Assembly: GCA_949289155.1 (NCBI GenBank)
Contig: CASEMX010000012.1
Location: forward strand, 1-60,916
Reading direction: 5' to 3'
DNA length: 60,916 nt
DNA from: an uncultured Parabacteroides sp.
Lineage (GTDB): Bacteria; Bacteroidota; Bacteroidia; Bacteroidales; Tannerellaceae
The notes beneath the pieces are model-generated. The model searched no databases, was not told the origin of the DNA, and was given only the letters and a program-made list of their open reading frames with translations. Both the position numbers and the translations under genes were made by a program. This document shows positions 1 through 6,506 of the stretch, piece by piece (positions within the stretch are counted from its first letter, which is position 1; each line of letters opens with the position of its first letter).

Positions 1-1
1 C

Positions 2-334
2 GAACGTTGGTTATATCTGATAAAGAATATGCACATGCTGAAACGAATGCCATTCAATGCGCAACGTGCCGTCTGGGACAAACTCTTGGACATCGCCGAC
101 GTGGCCGCACTGAACGAAACGGAATACAAGGAATATCAAGAAGCCCTGAAGAATTACAGGGACTACCACGCCGGCATCAATTTCGCAAAGAAGGAAGGGA
201 TGTTGGAAGGTGAGCAAAGGGGCGAACGGAAAGCGTATTTGGAAATGGCTCGAAACCTGAAAAAAGACGGTATGCCGATTGAACTTATTCACAAATATAC
301 CAGTCTTACTGCGGAGGAAATACAGCAACTATAA
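2..334 (+). CDS. Rpn family recombination-promoting nuclease / PD-(D/E)XK transposase, C-terminal part
   Basis: The reading frame is open from the first bases of the window, so this is the 3' end of a gene whose catalytic N-terminus lies outside. The visible residues begin ERWLYLIKN and continue with the EYKEYQEALKNYRD segment, then a charged helix (EGMLEGEQRGERKAYLEMARNL) and a final KDGMPIELIHKYTSLTAEEI segment. This order is typical of the C-terminal half of Rpn/YhgA-like PD-(D/E)XK proteins, which cut DNA and promote RecA-independent recombination. No nuclease motif is visible because of the truncation, so activity cannot be judged. An ATG at 29 is internal to the domain and is unlikely to be the true start. 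A hairpin at 347-390 probably ends the transcript. Confidence 0.75.
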   Translation, partial: ERWLYLIKNMHMLKRMPFNAQRAVWDKLLDIADVAALNETEYKEYQEALKNYRDYHAGINFAKKEGMLEGEQRGERKAYLEMARNLKKDGMPIELIHKYTSLTAEEIQQL

Positions 335-346
335 AAAATTAAGGCA

Positions 347-390
347 CGCACTAAGGGCACAATGAATAAACGGCTTGCGCTCTTAGTGTG
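347..390. terminator. Hairpin terminator between convergent genes
   Basis: CACTAAGGGC (349-358) pairs with GCTCTTAGTG (379-388): seven perfect pairs, then a G-T and two G-C pairs. It lies 15 bp after the stop of the Rpn-type gene and about 20 bp from the end of mtnA on the other strand, so it may serve both. The T-runs on either side are short. Confidence 0.5.
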
Positions 391-408
391 TTATCTTAAA
401 GCCAAATA

Positions 409-1479
409 CTAAAAACCTACGATAGGATTCTGATGGACACCCTTTTCCGTAATATAAGCCGTAACCAATTCCGCCGGCGTCACATCGAATGCGGGATTAT
501 AGACTTTTACCCCTTCGGGCGCCATACGGTGGGCATAATGCAGGTCGGTCACTTCCGATGCCGGGCGTTGCTCGATGATAATATCCCTGCCCGTCGGCGT
601 ATGGGCATCAAACGTGCTTGACGGACCTAATACATAAAACGGGACATGGAAATAATGCGCCAAGACAGCCAATCCGCATGTGCCTATCTTGTTCGCAACA
701 TCGCCATTCGCCGCTACCCGGTCGCATCCCACCATTACCATATCAATCATGCCTTGGCTCATGAGCGAAGCCGCCATATTGTCGCACACCAGTGTCGTAT
801 CGACACCGAATTTCATCAATTCGTAGGCTGTCAGCCGTGCGCCTTGAAGCAAAGGACGAGTCTCGTCGGCATATACCTTTGGATTCAAACCTAATTCCTG
901 TGCCCGATAGATAGGCGCGAGCGCGGTGCCATAGCGGGAGACCGCGAGATGTCCGGCATTGCAATGCGTCAGGATGCGGCTATTCGGCTTAATCAGTCGG
1001 ACTCCATTCTCTCCGATTTGCCGGCACATCGCAATGTCTTCCTCCTTTATTCGTATAGCTTCCTGCCGGAGAAGAGACTTGATATGGGAAAAGTCGGATG
1101 GCGTTATTATAGAAAAAGAGGAGATAACCGGATAAAACACTGATGCCATACGCTCTAATGCCCATGAAAGATTGACTGCCGTCGGGCGACTGGCACGAAT
1201 CCGTTCGGATATCCCATCATAAAGTTCTTTGAGAGCAGAAACGGAAGAGACAGACGAAGCCATACGAGCAAAACATACATATACTCCAAATGCGGCCGCT
1301 ACACCAATCGCCGGCGCACCGCGCAAACGCAATTTCTGAATTGCTTCGATTAAATCCGCTTCATTGTCAATCGTCAGATAGACCTCTTGGGCAGGTAATA
1401 GGGTTTGGTCGAGAATGGTTATCGTATCTTCCTCATTCAATACCACTGCATCAGGCAGGACAAATTCTCGTTCTTCCAT
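409..1479 (-). CDS. mtnA: S-methyl-5-thioribose-1-phosphate isomerase
   Basis: Converts 5-methylthioribose-1-phosphate to methylthioribulose-1-phosphate in methionine salvage. The 356-residue protein has the family landmarks in order: RGAPAIG (53-59), HCNAGH with the catalytic Cys at 173, ETRPLLQGARLT (206-217) and GCDRVAANGD with the catalytic Asp at 253. These separate it from eIF2B subunits and ribose-1,5-bisphosphate isomerases, which share the fold. I chose the ATG at 1479 because it gives the usual N-terminus (MEEREFVLPDAVV) and lies 6 bp after the upstream stop; a longer frame to 1560 runs back into the DUF3109 gene. No other methionine-salvage gene is in the window. It appears to be the last gene of the gpmI-led minus-strand cluster. 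Confidence 0.88.
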   Translation of the reverse strand: MEEREFVLPDAVVLNEEDTITILDQTLLPAQEVYLTIDNEADLIEAIQKLRLRGAPAIGVAAAFGVYVCFARMASSVSSVSALKELYDGISERIRASRPTAVNLSWALERMASVFYPVISSFSIITPSDFSHIKSLLRQEAIRIKEEDIAMCRQIGENGVRLIKPNSRILTHCNAGHLAVSRYGTALAPIYRAQELGLNPKVYADETRPLLQGARLTAYELMKFGVDTTLVCDNMAASLMSQGMIDMVMVGCDRVAANGDVANKIGTCGLAVLAHYFHVPFYVLGPSSTFDAHTPTGRDIIIEQRPASEVTDLHYAHRMAPEGVKVYNPAFDVTPAELVTAYITEKGVHQNPIVGF

Positions 1480-1484
1480 CTGTA

Positions 1485-2087
1485 TCAATATCTTTTTTCG
1501 TCTTCTCCCAAGTATTCTTTTTGCCATTCTTCGGCACAATCGCACAGCATCTGATACCATTCCTCGCCAAACTTCCGAATCAGGGGCTCTTTCAGGAATT
1601 GGTAGACCGGTACGTTCTCTTTCCTACCCAAAATAACCGCTGCTTTGCATACATCCCACCGATGATAGTTCACCGCCGTATAAGGACCATAATTTCCAAT
1701 CCGGATGGGATAGAGGTGGCACGATACGGGCTTATAAAAGTCGCATTTCCCGGCACGGTATGCCTTCTCTATCGCGCAATAACAACAGCCCTTCGCGTCA
1801 TAGCAGGTGAATACGCAATCTTTATTATTGACAATCGACGTGACCAGGTCCCCGTCTTTATCCGTATAGACGACACCTTGCTTTTCAATCACCGCTTGGG
1901 CCTCCGGGGAGAGTTCATCCCACACGACAGGCAGGATTTTCTCCAATTCCTTCACTTCGCTTTCCTCGACCGGGGCACCTGCGTCTCCTTCTATGCAACA
2001 CTCGCCTTTGCAAGCCTCCAAATTGCAAAGGAACTTTTCGGTGATAATATCCGAAGACACTACAATGTCTTCAATTTGTATCATCAT
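1485..2087 (-). CDS. DUF3109 family cysteine-rich protein
   Basis: A 200-residue protein with clustered cysteines: CNLEACKGECC near residue 21, CVFTCYDAKGCCYC near 90, and CDFYKPVSCHLYP near 114. This matches the DUF3109 family, widespread in Bacteroidetes and without an established function. The cysteine spacing suggests metal or Fe-S binding, as in related YkgJ-like zinc/iron-chelating proteins; that is inference. It starts at ATG 2087 (a second ATG follows at once) and ends 6 bp before mtnA, so the two are probably cotranscribed. The start is separated from the S23-like gene only by the AATTGAAA repeat at 2095-2128. Confidence 0.8.
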   Translation of the reverse strand: MMIQIEDIVVSSDIITEKFLCNLEACKGECCIEGDAGAPVEESEVKELEKILPVVWDELSPEAQAVIEKQGVVYTDKDGDLVTSIVNNKDCVFTCYDAKGCCYCAIEKAYRAGKCDFYKPVSCHLYPIRIGNYGPYTAVNYHRWDVCKAAVILGRKENVPVYQFLKEPLIRKFGEEWYQMLCDCAEEWQKEYLGEDEKRY

Positions 2088-2094
2088 GCTCTTT

Positions 2095-2128
2095 AAATTG
2101 AAAATTGAAAATTGAAAGTTGAAAATTA
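2095..2128. repeat. AATTGAAA repeat, left end of S23 cassette
   Basis: A low-complexity run of AATTGAAA-like words, including AAAATTGAAAGTTGAAAATT. It contains the stop codon of the four-helix-bundle gene (2126-2128). The reverse complement of the repeat at 2485-2520 shares a core of about 21 bp with it, so the gene is flanked by inverted copies. Confidence 0.7.
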
Positions 2129-2482
2129 TTTGTTGAGTCTTGTTCTCGTAGATTTTACAATAGAAACCAATATGGCTACAAGTTCTTTACTATCCGCAGC
2201 AATGGATTGGTAACTATTTTCTTGCAAATATCCTGTATCCTTTAGCAAGGATAGCCAATAAACCGTTTCATTGGCTTCTTTAAGTGCTACATTCATCTTA
2301 TTCAGAAAGTCTGCATCGCTTTGGGCATGTTCCGCTTCTGCGACCAAAGCCCCAACAGCCGTTCCGCTCCTTAAAAGTTGCTTTGACAGGATATATTCAT
2401 GTTGATCGTTGGTTAAAAATTTGTATGCGTTCACTATTCGAATAGCGAACGCATACGATTTATTGCGAATGATATTATCCAC
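2126..2482 (-). CDS. Four-helix bundle protein (S23/IVS-encoded family)
   Basis: A small helical protein of the family first seen as ORFs inside 23S rRNA intervening sequences. The diagnostic pattern is present: IRNKSYAFAIRIVNAYKFL, then LSKQLLRSGTAVGALVAEAEHAQS and DFLNKMNVALKEANETVYWLSLLKDTG. The role of stand-alone copies is unknown. The start is uncertain: the frame has GTG at 2482, giving the usual short N-terminus before IIRNKS, and TTG at 2497 inside the flanking repeat; I prefer GTG. The gene sits between inverted AATTGAAA-type repeats and carries a 34-bp near-perfect palindrome at codons for YAFAIRIVNAY. It separates gpmI from DUF3109 and looks like an inserted cassette. Confidence 0.75.
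   Translation of the reverse strand: MDNIIRNKSYAFAIRIVNAYKFLTNDQHEYILSKQLLRSGTAVGALVAEAEHAQSDADFLNKMNVALKEANETVYWLSLLKDTGYLQENSYQSIAADSKELVAILVSIVKSTRTRLNK
2423..2456. repeat. 34-bp palindrome inside the four-helix-bundle gene
   Basis: GTATGCGTTC (2423-2432) is the exact reverse complement of GAACGCATAC (2447-2456). The centre CTATTCGAATAG is itself palindromic, and the only mismatch is A2433/C2446. The mRNA would form a long hairpin close to the start codon. Confidence 0.8.
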
Positions 2483-2484
2483 GC

Positions 2485-2520
2485 AATTAATTTTCAATTT
2501 TCAACTTTCAATTTTCAATT
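2485..2520. repeat. AATTGAAA repeat, right end of S23 cassette
   Basis: Words of TTTCAATT type on the plus strand, inverted relative to 2095-2128. The gpmI stop codon (2508-2510) and its last sense codons lie inside this repeat. Confidence 0.7.
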
Positions 2521-4028
2521 ATGAGGTCTTTTCCTGTCATATCGCTCGGTTGCGCCATGCCCATGATGTGCAGGATAGATGGAGCGACGTCGGCCAGCAC
2601 GCCGTTTTCTACTTTGGCCTCCTTGTTTTCCGTTACATATACGAATGGGACGGGATTGAGGGAGTGCGCCGTGTTGGGTGTGCCGTCTTCGTTCAATGCA
2701 TGGTCGGCATTACCGTGGTCGGCGATGATAATGACCTCATAACCGTTGGCCTTGGCTGCTTCTACGGTGTCGCGCACGCAATTGTCGATGGCCACGACTG
2801 CTTTTTCGATGGCTTTGTACACACCCGTATGGCCCACCATGTCTCCGTTGGCATAATTGACCACAATGAAGTCGTACTTCTGCGTGTGGATGGCCTCTAC
2901 CAATTTATCCTTCACCTCGTAGGCGCTCATTTCCGGCTTTAAGTCGTATGTAGCCACCTTCGGCGAGGGGACGAGGATGCGGTCTTCGCCGTCGAACGGA
3001 GCTTCGCGGCCGCCATTGAAGAAGAAGGTCACGTGGGCATATTTTTCGGTCTCGGCGATGTGCAATTGCGTTTTGCCATTCTTCGAGAGGTATTCGCCCA
3101 ACGTATCGGCTACGTTCTCTTTCGGGAAGAGGATGTGTACACCCTTAAACGACGCATCATACGGCGTCATGCAGTAGTATTGCAATCCCGGAATCGTATG
3201 CATACCCTGTTCCGGCATGTCTTGCTGGGTTAATACGATGGTTAACTCCTTCGCCCGGTCGTTGCGGTAATTAAAGAAGATGACCGCATCGCCTTCCTTG
3301 ATGGTGCCGTCGACGCTGGCGTTGTTTATAGGCTTGATGAACTCGTCCGTCACGCCCTCGTCATACGATTCCTGCATGGCCTGCACCATGTCCGTAGCCT
3401 GTTTGCCTTTTCCGTCTACCAACAGGTCGTAGGCTTCTTTTACGCGTTCCCAACGCTTGTCGCGGTCCATGGCGTAGAAGCGTCCTACGATGGAAGCAAT
3501 CTTGCCAGCCGACTTCGCGCAGTGTGCTTCCAGCTCCGCGATGAAGCCCTTGCCGCTTTTCGGGTCCGTATCGCGTCCATCCATGAAGCAATGGATGAAG
3601 GTATTCTCTATTCCATATTCTTTGGCAATGTCACAGAGCTTGAAGAGGTGCTCGAGCGAAGAATGCACGCCGCCGTTCGAAGTCAAGCCCATGAAATGGA
3701 TATTCTTGCCGTTTTCCTTTGCATACGAGAAAGCCGAAACGATTTCCGGGTTCTTCAGGATGCTATTGTCTGCACACGCGCGGTTAATCTTCACCAAATC
3801 CTGGTAAACGATGCGGCCCGCCCCGATATTCAGGTGTCCTACTTCCGAATTTCCCATCTGCCCGTCCGGAAGACCTACGTTTTCGCCCGAAGCCTGCAAC
3901 TGCGAATGCGGATAGGTTGCCAACAAAGAGTCCCAATACGGGGTCGGCGTGTTGAAGATTACATCATCTTTCTTATGGTCGCCTATTCCCCAACCATCCA
4001 AAATCATTAAAAGCGCTTTCTTAGCCAT
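2508..4028 (-). CDS. gpmI: 2,3-bisphosphoglycerate-independent phosphoglycerate mutase
   Basis: Interconverts 3- and 2-phosphoglycerate in glycolysis with two metal ions and a phosphoserine intermediate. The 506-residue length is normal. DGWG with metal ligand Asp11 and the nucleophile Ser61 in GNSEVGH are present; a late metal-binding [10 protein letters not shown] and a [10 protein letters not shown] motif complete the alkaline-phosphatase-like site. The last residues (IEN) and the stop are encoded by the AATTGAAA repeat that borders the S23 cassette, so the original C-terminus has probably been replaced by a few residues. A TATCTTTG promoter element lies upstream at 4104-4111. It is probably the first gene of the cluster ending with mtnA. 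Confidence 0.95.
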   Translation of the reverse strand: MAKKALLMILDGWGIGDHKKDDVIFNTPTPYWDSLLATYPHSQLQASGENVGLPDGQMGNSEVGHLNIGAGRIVYQDLVKINRACADNSILKNPEIVSAFSYAKENGKNIHFMGLTSNGGVHSSLEHLFKLCDIAKEYGIENTFIHCFMDGRDTDPKSGKGFIAELEAHCAKSAGKIASIVGRFYAMDRDKRWERVKEAYDLLVDGKGKQATDMVQAMQESYDEGVTDEFIKPINNASVDGTIKEGDAVIFFNYRNDRAKELTIVLTQQDMPEQGMHTIPGLQYYCMTPYDASFKGVHILFPKENVADTLGEYLSKNGKTQLHIAETEKYAHVTFFFNGGREAPFDGEDRILVPSPKVATYDLKPEMSAYEVKDKLVEAIHTQKYDFIVVNYANGDMVGHTGVYKAIEKAVVAIDNCVRDTVEAAKANGYEVIIIADHGNADHALNEDGTPNTAHSLNPVPFVYVTENKEAKVENGVLADVAPSILHIMGMAQPSDMTGKDLIIEN

Positions 4029-4103
4029 AATTCTAAAATTTATAATGTTATATTGTTTCTGAATCTTATTTAGAGCACTCCTGAAAGCACTCTAAAAACA
4101 GCG

Positions 4104-4111
4104 CAAAGATA
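4104..4111 (-). promoter_or_regulatory. TATCTTTG promoter element of gpmI
   Basis: Matches the Bacteroidetes -7 consensus TAnnTTTG and lies about 75 bp upstream of the gpmI ATG. It is back to back with the promoter of the metallopeptidase gene. Confidence 0.55.
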
Positions 4112-4154
4112 ACAATTCTGGCGGTATTATTGTGGAATTTAGATTATTTACTTT

Positions 4155-4162
4155 TACTTTTG
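4155..4162 (+). promoter_or_regulatory. TACTTTTG promoter element of the metallopeptidase gene
   Basis: A full TAnnTTTG match. It implies transcription from about 4169, downstream of the ATG at 4132, and therefore argues for a later start codon. Confidence 0.55.
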
Positions 4163-4188
4163 CACGCTACACGATAAAATATAACCGC

Positions 4189-4908
4189 TTGGATACAAAA
4201 AAAGAAATCGACGACGAAGAATTAGGGACCATCATTATCTGCCTGAACAGACGCGCCCGCAGATACCGAATCGCCATCTCCGACGGAAAGGTCATCGCGA
4301 CTTTGCCACCCAACGGAAATGAAACCGCATTGATGCTCCTCATCGAGAAAAACCGGAAAATCATCAAACAGGCATTGCAAACTATTCCGCGGCGTCCCCG
4401 ATTAGACGAGCAGACCCAGCTGCAGACAGCTACGTTCCGGGTACAAATCAGAATGCAAACCGGACAACAGGACCGCGGCGATTGTTTTCGGATGTCTCTC
4501 AGAGGCGGAGTCCTGCAGATTGTCTGTCCGCAGGAAACGGACTTCTCCCAAGATGCCGTACAAGAACGATTGCGCCAAATGATTATGGCGGCCATGCGCC
4601 ACGAAGCAAAACGCTTGTTGCCCGCGAGGGTGGATGAGTTGGCAGAGCGGCATGGATTCTCGCACGGGACGGTCCGCATCACCAGCAGCCGGACGCGCTG
4701 GGGAAGTTGCAACAGCCTACACAATATCAACCTTTCGCTCCACCTCATGCAGCTTCCTTGGCATCTTATCGACTATATCATCCTGCACGAGCTTTGCCAT
4801 ACCCTCGAAATGAACCATAGCGACCGCTTCTGGGCGTTGATGGACAAAGTGACCGACGGGAAAAGCCAGCTTCTCCGGAAAGAGCTCAAACAATATCACA
4901 TGCTCTGA
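4189..4908 (+). CDS. M48-type YgjP-like metallopeptidase (DUF45)
   Basis: A protein of about 239 residues with the zinc site HELCH near its C-terminus (YIILHELCHTLEMNHSDRFWALM) and the further His of NHSDRFW, as in YgjP/DUF45 proteins related to M48 and SprT peptidases. TRWGSCNS upstream of the site is also conserved in this family. Substrates are not known. The frame is open from ATG 4132, but a TAnnTTTG promoter element lies at 4155-4162, inside that extension. I therefore prefer TTG 4189, which gives (M)DTKKEIDDEELGTIII; the ATG remains possible. It is a single gene, convergent with the DUF4374 gene across a 42-bp repeat array. Confidence 0.8.
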   Translation: MDTKKEIDDEELGTIIICLNRRARRYRIAISDGKVIATLPPNGNETALMLLIEKNRKIIKQALQTIPRRPRLDEQTQLQTATFRVQIRMQTGQQDRGDCFRMSLRGGVLQIVCPQETDFSQDAVQERLRQMIMAAMRHEAKRLLPARVDELAERHGFSHGTVRITSSRTRWGSCNSLHNINLSLHLMQLPWHLIDYIILHELCHTLEMNHSDRFWALMDKVTDGKSQLLRKELKQYHML

Positions 4909-4935
4909 ACTATACCGTATAGGTCAGAAAGACCT

Positions 4936-5160
4936 CCGGAATATTCCGAAAGCATTTTCCCTATCGACGAAATGTTTCCGGAATATTCCGAAAGTATTTT
5001 TCCAATCGACGAAACGTCTCCGGAATATTCCGAAAGCATTTTTCCAATCGATGAAATGTCTCCGGAATATTCCGAAAGTATTTTTCCAATCGATGAAACG
5101 TCTCCGGAATATTCCGAATGCATTTTTCCGATTGACGAAATGTCTCCGGAATATTCCGGA
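4936..5160. repeat. 42-bp tandem array, 5.4 units
   Basis: The palindrome CCGGAATATTCCG recurs at 4936, 4978, 5020, 5062, 5104 and 5146, an exact 42-bp period. Between copies lies a variable AAAGYATTTTTCCAATCGA-like segment. The array fills the gap between the stop at 4908 and the stop at 5177 of convergent genes. Because 42 is divisible by 3, frames stay open on both strands, but no start or leader supports translation. Confidence 0.95.
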
Positions 5161-5176
5161 AGGAAATCCGCTTCAA

Positions 5177-6493
5177 TTATTCATTATCCATCACACGGAT
5201 TTGTTCGAAATAATAGCCCTCTGCAATCTCCACACCCTTCTCTACATCTCCAGAGGCGATATCATAAATGTAAACACAAGGATTAGCCGTCTCTGTATTC
5301 ACGCCGATATAGGCCTTTCCATCTACAATAGCCGTACGCTGCGAGAACCGGCCGCTGCTGTAAGGAATCTCCTCCCCTTCGTAAGCCAATCGGGTACGCT
5401 CGCCACTTTCCAAATCCACGATAGCATAATAATGGCTGTAGCTGTCGATGTCCGTACCGCCTGCATCGTTCCGCGCATACAGAAGCGCTTTGTCATCACC
5501 TAAATACTGAACCGTCAGCAGCTTGCCATCCGCATTTCCGAAGCCCTCGTAAGTCGGGTCGAAATCCGTTTCACCGGCATTGATACGCAGCAAATGCCCC
5601 TCTTCGATGGCTCCATTATCGGTGAATGCTGCCAAGTAAAGATTATCCTCCTCATCGAACATGACCGTGTTCTGCAGCAGTTCGCCGTAAGCACTTCCCG
5701 CCATTTCGCGAGCCAAAGAATTTGCCTTGTTGCTTTCTATCGCCATGGTTTCGGGATTAATCACAGCCGTATAGAAGAACGGAGTTGATTCGCCGCCTCT
5801 GCCCGCCTTTGTTTTTCCGAAATAGAAATAGAACAGTTTGCCGTCGCTCTCCCGATAAGTCAGAATGCCCGATGTCGAGAACACCGTATAGCCTTCGTCC
5901 TGCATCGGAACCTCCAAATCCAATGTTCCTTCGTCCAAGATACTCATATCGTCCGTATTCAGTTTCGTCCAAAGGATATGTTTAGCCTCTCCGTCGGCAG
6001 CCATAATCACCAGTGTGTTCTCATTCACCCAAGCGTGCGTATATTGGCGGATATTATAGGTATTGCTACCGAACGGCTGTGCCTGAATCACATTCACGGC
6101 GTTGTCTTTGATTTGGAACTTCACGAAGCGGTCAGCCGAAACCGGCACTTGATAATAATATGCTCCTTTGCAGATAGCCTCCAGCGTATAGTCAGCATTG
6201 ATTTCCACGCCATCATTCTCAAGAGAAATCATCTCTTGGTCGGCGGTCAGTGCATCCGTACTCTTCACGATGGTCGTCACGTCACGCCCCATACCTCCTT
6301 GACGTCCGACAGTCAGGAAGAGGTCGAAATGGTACGTTTGCTCGTCCGGAGTCGGCTCCGGTGTGGGTTCCGGCGTCGGAGTCGGTGTGGGTTCCGGTTC
6401 CGGAGTAACAGGGTCGTCATCATCACAAGCCGTGAAAGACAACGTAAACAGTGCTGTCGCAACAGCGCAAGCGAATAGTTGGAACTTTTTCAT
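5177..6493 (-). CDS. DUF4374 family surface lipoprotein, partner of the TonB receptor
   Basis: A 438-residue lipoprotein: signal peptide MKKFQLFACAVATALFTLSF, lipobox ending at Cys23, then DDDD directly after the Cys, an acidic signal that in Bacteroidetes favours export to the cell surface. A Pro/Glu/Thr linker (about 28-52) tethers the rest. The remaining domain matches DUF4374, which is predicted to be a beta-propeller; a DUF4374-type lipoprotein works with a TonB receptor in Bacteroides siderophore uptake (Xus system, from memory). Here it starts 13 bp after a TonB receptor under a cobalamin riboswitch, so I infer that it captures a corrinoid or related ligand at the surface. BtuG is a different family, so the analogy is functional only. 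Confidence 0.82.
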   Translation of the reverse strand: MKKFQLFACAVATALFTLSFTACDDDDPVTPEPEPTPTPTPEPTPEPTPDEQTYHFDLFLTVGRQGGMGRDVTTIVKSTDALTADQEMISLENDGVEINADYTLEAICKGAYYYQVPVSADRFVKFQIKDNAVNVIQAQPFGSNTYNIRQYTHAWVNENTLVIMAADGEAKHILWTKLNTDDMSILDEGTLDLEVPMQDEGYTVFSTSGILTYRESDGKLFYFYFGKTKAGRGGESTPFFYTAVINPETMAIESNKANSLAREMAGSAYGELLQNTVMFDEEDNLYLAAFTDNGAIEEGHLLRINAGETDFDPTYEGFGNADGKLLTVQYLGDDKALLYARNDAGGTDIDSYSHYYAIVDLESGERTRLAYEGEEIPYSSGRFSQRTAIVDGKAYIGVNTETANPCVYIYDIASGDVEKGVEIAEGYYFEQIRVMDNE

Positions 6494-6506
6494 ATAAATG
6501 CTCTAT

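Noticed and set aside
409-1479. eIF2B-like or ribose-1,5-bisphosphate isomerase
   Set aside because: The Cys173/Asp253 pair and flanking motifs are those of MtnA.
1290-2096. 268-residue plus-strand ORF
   Set aside because: Antisense to DUF3109 and the start of mtnA; no recognisable domain.
4972-5286. ORFs with 14-residue repeats across the 42-bp array, both strands
   Set aside because: Openness follows from a period divisible by three; there is no plausible start context and one end runs into the DUF4374 gene.
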